Shown here piece after piece: positions 16,122 through 24,139 of a DNA stretch of 64,000 nt. The position numbers and the translations under genes are program-made. Source of the DNA: Thauera sp. (GTDB lineage: Bacteria > Pseudomonadota > Gammaproteobacteria > Burkholderiales > Rhodocyclaceae); contig JAFLDS010000011.1 in NCBI GenBank assembly GCA_017302295.1, positions 34,987-98,986 on the forward strand. Direction: 5' to 3'. Every line of letters begins with the position of its first letter. The first letter of the stretch is position 1. The notes under the pieces were generated by a model. That model saw only the letters and a list, made by a program, of their open reading frames with translations, did no database searches and was not told the DNA's origin.

Positions 16122-17306
16122 ATGAGCCTGAAGATCTATCTGTCCTCGACCTTCGAGGATCTGAAGGACTACCGGCGGCGGGTGTATGACCAGTTGCGCG
16201 CCTTGCGCCACGACGTCATCGCGATGGAGGACTACGTCGCCGCCGACGAGCGTCCGCTCGACAAATGCCTGCGCGACGTGCGCGACAGCGATGTCTACAT
16301 CGGCCTCTTCGCCTGGCGCTACGGCTACGTGCCGCGCGCCGGCAATCCGCAGCGCCGCTCGGTGACCGAACTCGAATATCTCGAGGCGAGGAAGCACAAG
16401 AAGCCCTGCCTGATCTTCCTCACCGACAATCGCGCCCCGTGGCCGCCGGACCAGATGGACTCCACCACCGGCGACAACGACGGCGGCAAGAAGATCGTTG
16501 CCCTGCGTAAGGCCTTGCGGGAGAAGGGGCTGGTGTCGACCTTCGAGACGCCGGAGGCGCTCGCGACCAAGGTCGTGACCGCGCTCTACAGCTGGCAATC
16601 GGAGACCTCGATGGCGCAGTCGGCGCGCGCGCACGGCGCAGTCGAGGAGGTGCTTTCCGCCGGGGTGCAGGCGGCGGCGCGCAAGACCAACGCCCTGCTG
16701 TGGGTGCCAGGCTCGCGGCTGCGGGTGCGCTTCATCGGCACGGACGCGAGATTCGCCGCGCGCATCCTGCGCCTGGCCCAGATCTGGAGCGCCTACGCGA
16801 ACATCTTTTTCGTCGCCAGCGACGACAATGATGCCGAGGTGCGCGTCGCCTTCGACAAGAACGGCGGCTCCTGGTCCTACGAGGGCTCGAACTGCCTGGC
16901 CGTGCCCGCGACCGAGCCGACGATGAACCTCGGCTGGCTGGAGCCGGCCCTGCCGATCGACGACGTGGAGTCCGTCGTGCTGCACGAGTTCGGCCACGTG
17001 CTGGGCCTCGCGCACGAACACAACAATCCCAGCGGCGACATTCCGTGGGACAGGAAGGAGGTGCAAAAGCTCCTCGGCGGACCGCCCAATCACTGGGACG
17101 AGCACACCATCGAGCAGTACCTCTACAGCACCTGGGAGGCGAACCGCTTTCCGTTCGCCAAGCCCTTCGACCCGCTGTCGATCATGTCCTACTTCTTTCC
17201 GAAGGAAGTCACCGGCGGCAAGCCGATCTTCGGCACCAACACCACCCTGTCGTCGGGCGACAAGGAGTTCATCAGCCGGCTGTATCCGTATGCAGCGGGG
17301 GGTTGA
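16122..17306 (+). CDS. DUF4062 domain fused to a zinc metalloprotease
   Basis: A 394-residue two-domain protein. Residues 1-100 (KIYLSSTFEDLKDYRRRVYD, then DVYIGLFAWRYGYVP and VTELEYLEA) are a clear DUF4062 domain, a TIR/SLOG-related sensor or effector domain common in NTPase and defence proteins. Residues about 195-394 are a metzincin-type peptidase with zinc site HEFGHVLGLAHEH (His288, Glu289, His292, His298) and the Met-turn SIMSYF at Met355. There is no signal peptide, so it acts in the cytosol, unlike most metzincins. GGGGAAGGGG precedes the ATG at 16122. It is divergent from the gasdermin-like gene and followed 46 bp later by higBA. The fusion suggests a sensor-controlled protease; target unknown. 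Confidence 0.88.
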   Translation: MSLKIYLSSTFEDLKDYRRRVYDQLRALRHDVIAMEDYVAADERPLDKCLRDVRDSDVYIGLFAWRYGYVPRAGNPQRRSVTELEYLEARKHKKPCLIFLTDNRAPWPPDQMDSTTGDNDGGKKIVALRKALREKGLVSTFETPEALATKVVTALYSWQSETSMAQSARAHGAVEEVLSAGVQAAARKTNALLWVPGSRLRVRFIGTDARFAARILRLAQIWSAYANIFFVASDDNDAEVRVAFDKNGGSWSYEGSNCLAVPATEPTMNLGWLEPALPIDDVESVVLHEFGHVLGLAHEHNNPSGDIPWDRKEVQKLLGGPPNHWDEHTIEQYLYSTWEANRFPFAKPFDPLSIMSYFFPKEVTGGKPIFGTNTTLSSGDKEFISRLYPYAAGG

Positions 17307-17352
17307 GGGTGAACGCTTGAAGTTTAATGCGGATCGTTATATGTTTCGCGTC

Positions 17353-17631
17353 ATGATCCGTTCGTTCAAATGCCGAGCTACGCAGGCCCTGTTCGCGGGC
17401 CAAACCATCCCGCGCTTTGCGAACTTCAGGGTCGTGGCGGAGCGCAAGCTGGCGATGCTGCACCGTGCAGTCCGGCTGGAGGATCTGCGCGTACCCCCTA
17501 ATAATCACCTGGAAGCCTTGAAGGGCGACCGCCGGGGCCAACACAGCATCCGAATCAATGGACAGTGGCGGCTATGTTTTCGGTTTGACGGCAGCGACGC
17601 GTTCGACGTCGAAATCGTCGACTACCATTGA
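17353..17631 (+). CDS. higB: HigB-family toxin (RelE superfamily)
   Basis: A 92-residue ribosome-dependent mRNA interferase of the HigB/RelE type. The start MIRSFKCRATQALFAG, the core RLEDLRVPPNNHLEALKGDR and the end GQWRLCFRFDGSDAFDVEIVDYH are diagnostic. The ATG at 17353 gives the standard length; an ATG four codons upstream (17341) is possible. Toxin precedes antitoxin by 12 bp, the usual order for higBA. Confidence 0.94.
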   Translation: MIRSFKCRATQALFAGQTIPRFANFRVVAERKLAMLHRAVRLEDLRVPPNNHLEALKGDRRGQHSIRINGQWRLCFRFDGSDAFDVEIVDYH

Positions 17632-17643
17632 GAGGCAGACACC

Positions 17644-17952
17644 ATGGAGCCTATTACCAACGGCATGCGGCCGATCCATCCGGGTGAAGTGCTGCGCGAG
17701 GAGTTCCTGATTCCGCTTGGGATCACGCCGCATGCGCTGGCACTGGAGTTGCAGGTATCTGCGCCGCGCATCAACGACGTCGTGCGTGAGCGGCGTGCGG
17801 TGACTGCCGACACCGCGCTGCGGCTTGCCGCCTTCTTCGGCAACAGTGCGGAGTTCTGGATGGGCCTCCAGACGGACTACGACATGGCGATCGCACGCAG
17901 CGCCGCAGCAGACGCGATTGCGCGCATCAGGCGCTTCGAGCCCACACACTGA
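17644..17952 (+). CDS. higA: HigA-family antitoxin
   Basis: A 102-residue XRE/HigA antitoxin. The family start PIHPGEVLREEFLIPLG is followed by an HTH (HALALELQVSAPRINDVVRERR) and the AEFWMGLQTDYDM block. It neutralises HigB and represses the operon. Intact and adjacent to an intact toxin. Confidence 0.95.
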   Translation: MEPITNGMRPIHPGEVLREEFLIPLGITPHALALELQVSAPRINDVVRERRAVTADTALRLAAFFGNSAEFWMGLQTDYDMAIARSAAADAIARIRRFEPTH

Positions 17953-18014
17953 TCGCTTCGGCGGCAGACGCCACTGCTCGAACTCCACCGCAACCTGCGC
18001 CACAATGCGCAGCT

Positions 18015-19001
18015 ATGGATGATTACGAGGATGCCAGGGTGAAGATTCTCGTCGTCGGATCCCTCAAGAACGTTCCCAGCCAGCCGGAACTGTGCGCCTG
18101 CTTCGTCGCGAGACTGGGCGAGATGATCGTCGAGCGCGGTCACGTGCTGCTCAACGGCTGCCGCGGTTCGCTGGACAAGGTGATCGCCGAGGCGGCCGAC
18201 GTGCGGCTTCGGGCGTTGGGCAGGAAGCCTGCAGATCAACTGGTCGGCTATCGCCTGCGGGATGCCGAACCGATCCATCGCTGCGGCCGCATCCGCATCT
18301 CCGAACTCGGCGACTGGGAACTCACCCATCCGCGTCTGTCGCCACCGGAGCAGTTCGCCGAGGCCGACGTCTCCATCTGCGTCGCCGGCAGCGAAGGCAC
18401 CTTCATCGCCGCCAACTGGGCGCGCATCGCCGGCATTCCGGTGCTCGGCGTGACCGCCTTCGGCGGCGCCGGTCGTGAGCTGTATGCGTCCGAAAAGGCG
18501 CAACTCAGCGAGAAGTTCGGCAGCTCGATCACCCGCGACGAGTTCGACGTGCTCAATCAGGACGCCACGGACGCCGACGCCCTCGCCGCCGACGTCGTCA
18601 CGCTGGCCGAACGCATCGTCATTCCGACCACCGTGTTTCCGGTGCTGCCTTTCTCGCTGGACTTCGAGGACGTGAAGGATTCCTTCCGTGAAAGCTGCCG
18701 CGATGCGGGCTTCGAGATGCGCGGCACCGACGAGGAGGAGACGACGGAGCGGATCATCCCGCGCATCCTCGAAGGCATCCGCCGCGCCGCCATCGTCGTC
18801 GCCGACGTCACCGAACCGCGACCGAACGTGTATTACGAGATCGGCCTCGCGCAGGGAATGCAGAAGGACGTCATCCTGACCGCGAAAGAGGGCACCGTCC
18901 TGCCCTTCGACCTGGCCGACATCCCCACGCTGCTGTGGAAGAACCAGCGCGACCTGAAGGAGAAGCTCACCCGAAGGCTTCGCCAGCTGCGGCCGACCTG
19001 A
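18015..19001 (+). CDS. SLOG-domain protein with C-terminal TIR-like nucleotide-binding domain
   Basis: A 328-residue cytosolic protein with two Rossmann-like domains. The first (about 8-195) opens with KILVVGSLKNV and has NGCRGSLDKVIAEAA and CVAGSEGTFIAANWA, as in SLOG/LOG-type nucleotide-sensing domains. The second (about 205-328) carries RRAAIVVADVTEPRPNVYYE, followed by IGLAQGMQKDVILTA, typical of the TIR-like/deoxyribosyltransferase-like domains found with defence systems. SLOG domains sense ADP-ribose or cyclic nucleotides in Thoeris and CBASS; their role here is not known. It lies 62 bp after higA. A GTG at 18039 is an alternative start. No partner gene was recognised. Confidence 0.75.
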   Translation: MDDYEDARVKILVVGSLKNVPSQPELCACFVARLGEMIVERGHVLLNGCRGSLDKVIAEAADVRLRALGRKPADQLVGYRLRDAEPIHRCGRIRISELGDWELTHPRLSPPEQFAEADVSICVAGSEGTFIAANWARIAGIPVLGVTAFGGAGRELYASEKAQLSEKFGSSITRDEFDVLNQDATDADALAADVVTLAERIVIPTTVFPVLPFSLDFEDVKDSFRESCRDAGFEMRGTDEEETTERIIPRILEGIRRAAIVVADVTEPRPNVYYEIGLAQGMQKDVILTAKEGTVLPFDLADIPTLLWKNQRDLKEKLTRRLRQLRPT

Positions 19002-19065
19002 TCGGCATCGTGGCGAGCGTGTGGCGCCGTGTCGCGATCGGTGACACCCGCCTCGGAGGCGGCAT

Positions 19066-19300
19066 CCCGGTCGGAGATTTCAGGTTCGACGAGCCACGAC
19101 GCCTTCCTCCACGATGTTCGCCTGCGCCCCGCAGGTCACGGTGCGCCGGGCGAGCGCGACGCCATGGCCCTCGATCGCCGCCTGCAGTACCGCCGCGGAG
19201 TTGTTGATCCGCAGTCCGCGCGAGGCAGCGACGCCCGTCACGCCCGCCGTCTGCAGCCAGGCCTCCCCACTGGGGAAGCCGACTGAAGCGCGCCGCGTGA
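19066..19300 (-). pseudogene. Composite remnant: AHSA1/SRPBCC tail joined to a LysR fragment
   Basis: In the 345-bp gap 19002-19346 no intact gene exists. On the minus strand a piece like the end of a GcvA-type LysR effector domain (GEAWLQTAG, SAAVLQAAIEGHGVALARR, about 19150-19300) is joined in frame to TCGAQANIVEEGVV. That piece resembles ACGAELNIMQEGIP in the truncated SRPBCC gene at 23080-23331. The 19-base string ATTTCAGGTTCGACGAGCC near 19078 recurs exactly near 23091. These are decayed pieces brought together by recombination. Confidence 0.6.
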
Positions 19301-19346
19301 GCATCGACAGCCGCGATGGGGCTTCGACGCGGCTGCATTCATCCGA

Positions 19347-20609
19347 TCAGTCAGCCGGCTTCGGGTTCGTCGTCCCCATCCGCCTATCCTGCCTTTCCTC
19401 GATTACCGGCAAGAACGCTGTCAGCAACCCGATCAGCGGCAGGTAAGCGCAGAACTGGTACACCGTTTCGATGCTCGTCGCGTCGGCCAGGCGGCCGAGC
19501 AGTGCGGCGCCGATGCCACCCATGCCGAAGGCGAAACCGAAGAACAGACCGGAAATGGTGCCGACTTTGCCGGGAACCAGTTCCTGGGCGTAGACCACGA
19601 TGGCCGAAAAGGCCGAGGCGAGGATCAGGCCGATGATCACCGACAGGGCGGCGGTCCAGAACAGGCCGACGTGCGGCAGCAGCAGGGTGAACGGGGCGAC
19701 GCCGAGGATGGAGAACCAGATTACCCGCTTGCGGCCGATACGGTCGCCGACCGGCCCGCCGAGCACGGTGCCGCCGGCGACGGCGAAGAGGAAAGCGAAC
19801 AGATGGATCTGCGCGCTACCGAGCGGCAGGCCGAACTTGTCCATCAGGAAGAAGGTGTAATAGCTGCTCAGGCTGGTCATGTAGAAGAACTTGGAGAACA
19901 TGAGCAGCCCGAGGATGGCGAGCGAACGGGCGATCTGGCGGCGGGTCAGGCCATTGCCGGCATGAGCCTTCATGCGCTGGCGGAAACTGCTGGCGTGTCG
20001 GCTAGACCAGCGGCCGACAAAGCTGAGCACGACGACGCCCACCAGCGCGAAAAGCGAGAACCAGGCGGCGCTGCCCCGGCCCTGCGGCACGATGATCAGC
20101 GCGGCGAGCAGCGGGCCGATGGCCGAACCGAGGTTGCCGCCGATCTGGAACAAGGACTGCGCCAGGCCGGGCCGGCTGCCGGCAGCCATGCGGGCGACGC
20201 GCGAGGATTCGGGATGGAAGACCGACGAGCCCATGCCGATCAGCATCGCCGACACCAGCACCGCGCCAAAGCTGCCCGCCTGAGACAGCGCGAGCAGGCC
20301 AAGCAGCGTGAAGCCCATGCCGACCGGCAGCGAGTAGGGCAGGGGCCGGCGGTCGGTGTACAGGCCGATCAGCGGTTGCAGCAGCGAGGCGGTGAGCTGG
20401 TAGGCGAGCGTGATCAGGCCGATCTGCGCAAACGACAGATCGAGGCCGAGTTTCAACATCGGATAGATGGCCAGCAGCACCGACTGCATCATGTCGTTCA
20501 GCAGGTGCGAGAAGCTGATCGCTGCAATCACCGGGTAGGTGGTGGCATTCAAGGCGTCGGCCTCAGGTGATGCGGTGAGCCGTGCCTCGGCGATGAGGGC
20601 TTTTTCCAT
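19347..20609 (-). CDS. fsr: MFS antiporter, fosmidomycin-resistance (Fsr) type
   Basis: A 420-residue inner-membrane exporter with twelve hydrophobic segments. It follows E. coli Fsr closely at AISFSHLLNDMMQSVLLAIY, GSSVFHPESSRVARMA and GLAQSLFQIGGNLGSAIGPL. Fsr exports fosmidomycin and some other drugs. Length is normal. It is divergent from the AraC regulator with a gap of about 72-100 bp, a usual regulator-transporter layout. The remnant genes downstream show that this block was involved in rearrangement. Confidence 0.93.
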   Translation of the reverse strand: MEKALIAEARLTASPEADALNATTYPVIAAISFSHLLNDMMQSVLLAIYPMLKLGLDLSFAQIGLITLAYQLTASLLQPLIGLYTDRRPLPYSLPVGMGFTLLGLLALSQAGSFGAVLVSAMLIGMGSSVFHPESSRVARMAAGSRPGLAQSLFQIGGNLGSAIGPLLAALIIVPQGRGSAAWFSLFALVGVVVLSFVGRWSSRHASSFRQRMKAHAGNGLTRRQIARSLAILGLLMFSKFFYMTSLSSYYTFFLMDKFGLPLGSAQIHLFAFLFAVAGGTVLGGPVGDRIGRKRVIWFSILGVAPFTLLLPHVGLFWTAALSVIIGLILASAFSAIVVYAQELVPGKVGTISGLFFGFAFGMGGIGAALLGRLADATSIETVYQFCAYLPLIGLLTAFLPVIEERQDRRMGTTNPKPAD

Positions 20610-20681
20610 GGGAGCGGCATTCCGTGTTCCGAAGCATCAGTCTAAGATGGCTTGTTCAAGCATGTCCTGACATAAACCATC

Positions 20682-21533
20682 GTGAATCGGACTCTTTCTC
20701 CTACCTCCATGCAGCTTGGTCACGATGACGAGCACCAGACGCTGCCCCACCCGGTCACGGCCAAGGCGACCAATTACACCCGCGGTGAAACGCCCGCGCA
20801 CAGTCATCCGCGCGCGCAGTTGATCTACGCCGGCAGTGGCGTGATGCGCGTCGACACCGAGGCCGGCTGCTGGATCGTCCCGCCGGTGCGTGGGGTGTGG
20901 GTTCCAGCCAACATGACGCACCGGGTGATCATGCTCGGCAGCGTCGAGATGCGTACGCTGTACATCCGGCCGGACGCCGCGCCCGGTCTGCCCGACACTT
21001 GCTGCCTGATCGAAGTCAGCCCGCTGTTGCGTGCCCTGATCCTTGCCTTGCTTGAAGAGCCGCTGGCCTACGACCTCGCCGGCCGGGGCGGCCAGATTGC
21101 GGCGCTCGCGCTGAACGAACTGCGCTTCCTGAAAATCCCGGCGTTGCATCTGCCGATGCCGGGAGAACAGCGCCTGCAGCGCTTGTGCCAGGAACTGATC
21201 GCCAATCCGGAGAGCCGCGAGACGCTGGAAACCCTGGCCGGACAGCAGGCCACCAGTAGCCGTACGCTCGCTCGCCAGTTCCATCGCGAAACCGGCATGA
21301 GCTTTCGCCAGTGGCGCCAGCAGGCGCGGCTGGTCGAAGCCTTGGGTCACCTGGCCAACGACATGCCGGTCGCGCAGGTTGCCGAAAAGCTCGGCTACCG
21401 CAGTGCCAGCGCGTTTACGGCGATGTTCCGACGGTCGCTGGGCATCGAACCACGCCGGTATTTCTCCGGGGAGCCGGCTGGCAAGGGCGCTGGCAGGGTT
21501 TCGACAAGCTCAGCCCGAAAGGAATCTGGTTGA
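20682..21533 (+). CDS. AraC-family regulator with cupin sensor domain
   Basis: A 283-residue regulator. An N-terminal AraC-type cupin (about 25-110; HSHPRAQLIYAGSGVMRVDT) is followed by a double helix-turn-helix (about 180-275; SSRTLARQFHRETGMSFRQW and VAEKLGYRSASAFTAMFRR). It is divergent from fsr and probably controls it. The GTG at 20682 or the ATG at 20709 could be the start. The last dozen codons (VSTSSARKES) are encoded by TTTCGACAAGCTCAGCCCGA (21499-21518), a sequence common as a dispersed repeat in proteobacteria, so the natural C-terminus has been replaced or extended. Confidence 0.9.
   Translation: MNRTLSPTSMQLGHDDEHQTLPHPVTAKATNYTRGETPAHSHPRAQLIYAGSGVMRVDTEAGCWIVPPVRGVWVPANMTHRVIMLGSVEMRTLYIRPDAAPGLPDTCCLIEVSPLLRALILALLEEPLAYDLAGRGGQIAALALNELRFLKIPALHLPMPGEQRLQRLCQELIANPESRETLETLAGQQATSSRTLARQFHRETGMSFRQWRQQARLVEALGHLANDMPVAQVAEKLGYRSASAFTAMFRRSLGIEPRRYFSGEPAGKGAGRVSTSSARKESG
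21499..21518 (+). repeat. Dispersed repeat fragment in the 3' end of the AraC gene
   Basis: TTTCGACAAGCTCAGCCCGA is the core of an intergenic repeat seen widely in GC-rich proteobacteria, where it gives the spurious peptide VSTSSARTE at gene ends. Here it is in frame with the regulator and reads through to a stop at 21531. Recognition is from general knowledge; only one copy was noticed in the window. Confidence 0.45.
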
Positions 21534-21672
21534 CCGGATAATGATTAGGCGGCGTCTACCCCGAGGGCTACCCACCTGAACCGGCTCGCTCACCAGTCGA
21601 TCCTGGCGAAACGCTTCCAGGAGGCGCAATGGACGACCGCAAGCTTTCACCAACCCACCAAGGAGACCCGTC

Positions 21673-22116
21673 ATGGACACCCCTTCCAACCTCGCACGCA
21701 CTGAAACCGAGTTGCGCAGCCGACTGGAAGACTGGGCGCACGCGGTTCGTGCCAAGGACATCGACCGCATCTTCGCCCACTATGCGCCGGACATCGTCGC
21801 CTTCGACGCCATCGCGCGACTGCAGTTCAAGGGCGCCGACGCCTACCGCGAGCACTGGGAAACCTGCATGAAGATGTGCCCCGGGCCGATGATCTTCGAG
21901 CTCCACGAGCTTCAGATCACCGCGGGCGAGGATCTCGCCTTCGCCCACGGCCTCAACCGCTGCGGCGGCACCGGACCCGACGGCAAGGAGATGTCGGGCT
22001 GGATGCGCATGACCGCGTGCTTCCGCAGGCAGCACGGCACATGGCGGGTCGTGCATGAACACTTCTCGGCTCCGTTCGACCCGCAGAGCGACAAGGCGCT
22101 GTGGCTGGAACCCTGA
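21673..22116 (+). CDS. SnoaL-like / DUF4440 polyketide-cyclase-fold protein
   Basis: A 147-residue protein with the cone-shaped SnoaL/ketosteroid-isomerase fold. Visible are the helix LEDWAHAVRAKDIDRIFAHY, the strand DIVAFDA and the end GTWRVVHEHFSAPFDPQS. Members are hydrolases, isomerases or of unknown role. The AAGGAGACC ribosome binding site fixes the start. The next genes (small open frame, VOC protein) run the same way. Confidence 0.85.
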   Translation: MDTPSNLARTETELRSRLEDWAHAVRAKDIDRIFAHYAPDIVAFDAIARLQFKGADAYREHWETCMKMCPGPMIFELHELQITAGEDLAFAHGLNRCGGTGPDGKEMSGWMRMTACFRRQHGTWRVVHEHFSAPFDPQSDKALWLEP

Positions 22117-22142
22117 CGTTCTCCGACCCGAGGAGCATTGCC

Positions 22143-22211
22143 ATGAGCCGCGTAGCGCAACCACCGTTCGGCCTCGAGTGGGCGGTGTTGCAACCCGCAG
22201 CGCAGGCTTGA
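22143..22211 (+). CDS. Possible 22-residue small protein
   Basis: An ATG at 22143 preceded by GAGGAG at good distance opens a 22-codon frame (MSRVAQPPFG...) ending TGA at 22209-22211. It lies between the SnoaL-like and VOC genes. It could be a true leader peptide or chance; the ribosome binding site is the only support. Confidence 0.25.
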   Translation: MSRVAQPPFGLEWAVLQPAAQA

Positions 22212-22254
22212 CCGGTTGTCCGGCACGCACGGTGCCGATATGAAAGGAGAGACC

Positions 22255-22752
22255 ATGCACAAGAACACGATCTGCCTCTGGTTCGACAAGGACGCCGAGG
22301 AGGCCGCCCGCTTCTACGCCGCAACCTTCCCCGACAGCCGGGTGACGGCCGTCCATCGCGCGCCCGCCGATTACCCGTCCGGCAAAGCCGGCGACGTACT
22401 GACGGTGCTGTTCACGGTTGCGGGCATCCCTTGCCTCGGCCTCAACGGTGGTCCGGCGTTCCCGCACACCGCGGCCTTTTCGTTCCAGATCGCGACCGAC
22501 GACCAGGAAGAGACCGACCGCTACTGGAACGCCATCGTCGGCAACGGCGGGGCAGAGAATGCCTGCGGCTGGTGCCAGGACCGATGGGGCGTTTCCTGGC
22601 AGATCACCCCGCGCGTGCTGACCGAGGCGCTGGCCGCGGGGGGCGACGAGGCCAGGCGCGCGTTCGAAGCCATGATGACGATGGGCAAGATCGACGTCGC
22701 TGCGATCGAGGCGGCCCGGCGCGGCGAATACGCGAAATCGTCGCCGCCCTAG
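22255..22752 (+). CDS. PhnB/3-demethylubiquinone-type VOC protein
   Basis: A 165-residue member of the vicinal-oxygen-chelate superfamily, of the type annotated PhnB or 3-demethylubiquinone-9 3-methyltransferase-like. Features are TICLWFDKDAEEAARFYAAT near the start, LGLNGGP in the middle, and CGWCQDRWGVSWQITPR. AAAGGAGA precedes the ATG. The family normally ends near KIDVAAIEAARRG; here eight extra residues (EYAKSSPP) are encoded by sequence that in another frame is a ParE remnant, so the 3' end lies at a recombination junction. The reaction is unknown. Confidence 0.85.
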   Translation: MHKNTICLWFDKDAEEAARFYAATFPDSRVTAVHRAPADYPSGKAGDVLTVLFTVAGIPCLGLNGGPAFPHTAAFSFQIATDDQEETDRYWNAIVGNGGAENACGWCQDRWGVSWQITPRVLTEALAAGGDEARRAFEAMMTMGKIDVAAIEAARRGEYAKSSPP

Positions 22753-22940
22753 ACGTGCTCGAGCACAACCCCTGCGTGGGTCGTCCGCTGCCGGGCGGCA
22801 ATCGCGAACTGGTGATCGGCCGCCGCGCGCATGGCTATTTAGCGCTCTATCGCGACGTCGAGGAGATCGACACGGTGTTCGTGCTTGCGATTCGAAGCCG
22901 GCGCGAAGCGGGCTATGCCCGCCCGGCGGACGACGACTGA
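22731..22940 (+). pseudogene. C-terminal fragment of a ParE/RelE-type toxin
   Basis: In the +1 frame at the end of the VOC gene, the reading IREIVAALDVLEHNPCVGRP, then LVIGRRAHGYLALYRDVEE and VLAIRSRREAGY, ending TGA at 22938-22940, matches the last two thirds of a plasmid-stabilisation ParE toxin. The N-terminal helix and any antitoxin are missing. A dead fragment left by recombination. Confidence 0.65.
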
Positions 22941-23079
22941 TCAGGCGCAGAGCGCTGCCACTTCGACGGGCGACGGCGCCATCGCGACGCACCCACCGTT
23001 TCAGCGCGTCGCCGACCTGCAGGCTCTAGCCGGGCTGCGCGATCAGACGGTCGACGAGGCCCGACAACCAGGCGCGACC

Positions 23080-23331
23080 TCAGTCGGGAATTTCAGGTTC
23101 GACGAGCCGCGCCAGATGTTCGAGCGACTCCTGCCAGCCGAGATAGCAGAACTCCGGCGGGATCGCCTCCGGAATCCCCTCCTGCATGATGTTCAGCTCC
23201 GCCCCGCAGGCCACGGTGCGCAGGGTGACGGTCGTGACCATCTCGCCTGGCAGGTTCGCGTCGTCGAACTTGTCGGTGTAACGGATGCGCTCGTCGGGCA
23301 CGAGCTCCAGATAGTAGCCGCCGAAGGAAAG
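23080..23331 (-). pseudogene. C-terminal half of an AHSA1/SRPBCC protein
   Basis: The minus strand reads LSFGGYYLELVPDERIRYTD, then TTVTLRTVACGAELNIMQEG and CYLGWQESLEHLARLVEPEIPD, the second half of an activator-of-Hsp90-ATPase-like (AHSA1) SRPBCC domain. The N-terminal half is missing: upstream of 23331 the DNA is the 5' region of the racemase gene on the other strand. A shorter relative of the same sequence lies near 19066-19150. Confidence 0.7.
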
Positions 23332-23391
23332 TCTTCTCGCGCCATCCCCATGGCATGATGTGCCCCCGTCTCCAGCAGGACCCTCATCCCC

Positions 23392-24102
23392 ATGAAAACG
23401 ATCGGCCTCCTCGGCGGCATGAGCTGGGAATCCACCGTGCCCTATTACCGCCAGATCAACGAAGCCGCGAAGACCCGGCTCGGCGGTCTGCATTCGGCGA
23501 AGATCGTGCTATACAGCGTCGATTTCGCCGAAATCGAGCATCTGCAGCATTGCGGCGACTGGGATGCCGCCGGCACGTTGCTGGCCGACGCGGCGCAGGC
23601 ATTGGAGAGAGCCGGGGCCGATTTCATCGTGCTGTGCACCAACACCATGCACAAGGTGGCGCCGGCCATCGAAGCCGCCGTGACGATCCCGCTGCTGCAC
23701 ATCGCCGATCCGACGGCCGTCGCGATCCGTCAATCGGGCTTGCGCCGCGTCGCGCTGCTCGGCACGCGGTTCACGATGGAACAGGATTTCTACCGGGGGC
23801 GCCTGGCCGGGCATCACGGCATCGAGGTGCTTGTCCCGGAGGAGGCCGATCGCGCGCTCGTGCATCGTGTGATCTACGAGGAACTGTGCCTCGGCCGCAT
23901 CGAGGACGCCTCGCGTAAAGCGTACTGCGACGTGATGCAGCGCCTGGTCGAGCGCGGTGCCCAGGGCATCATCCTGGGCTGCACGGAGATATCCCTGCTG
24001 GTCGGGCCGCAGGACGCGAGCGTTCCGCTGTTCGATACGACGGCAATCCATGCCGCTGCCGCAGCAGAGGCGGCGCTGGGGCAAGATCCGGCAATGTCCT
24101 GA
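23392..24102 (+). CDS. Aspartate/glutamate racemase family protein
   Basis: A 236-residue cytosolic cofactor-independent racemase of the Asp/Glu/hydantoin family (YgeA/aspartate racemase type). The two catalytic cysteines are in IVLCTNTMHK and GIILGCTEI, each in its usual setting, and the start KTIGLLGGMSWESTVPYYR is diagnostic. Length is typical (about 230). It abuts truncated genes on its 5' side, yet appears intact. Confidence 0.93.
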   Translation: MKTIGLLGGMSWESTVPYYRQINEAAKTRLGGLHSAKIVLYSVDFAEIEHLQHCGDWDAAGTLLADAAQALERAGADFIVLCTNTMHKVAPAIEAAVTIPLLHIADPTAVAIRQSGLRRVALLGTRFTMEQDFYRGRLAGHHGIEVLVPEEADRALVHRVIYEELCLGRIEDASRKAYCDVMQRLVERGAQGIILGCTEISLLVGPQDASVPLFDTTAIHAAAAAEAALGQDPAMS

Positions 24103-24139
24103 GCGACGGTATCCCACGCTCGCCGGCCAGTCGGCGAAC

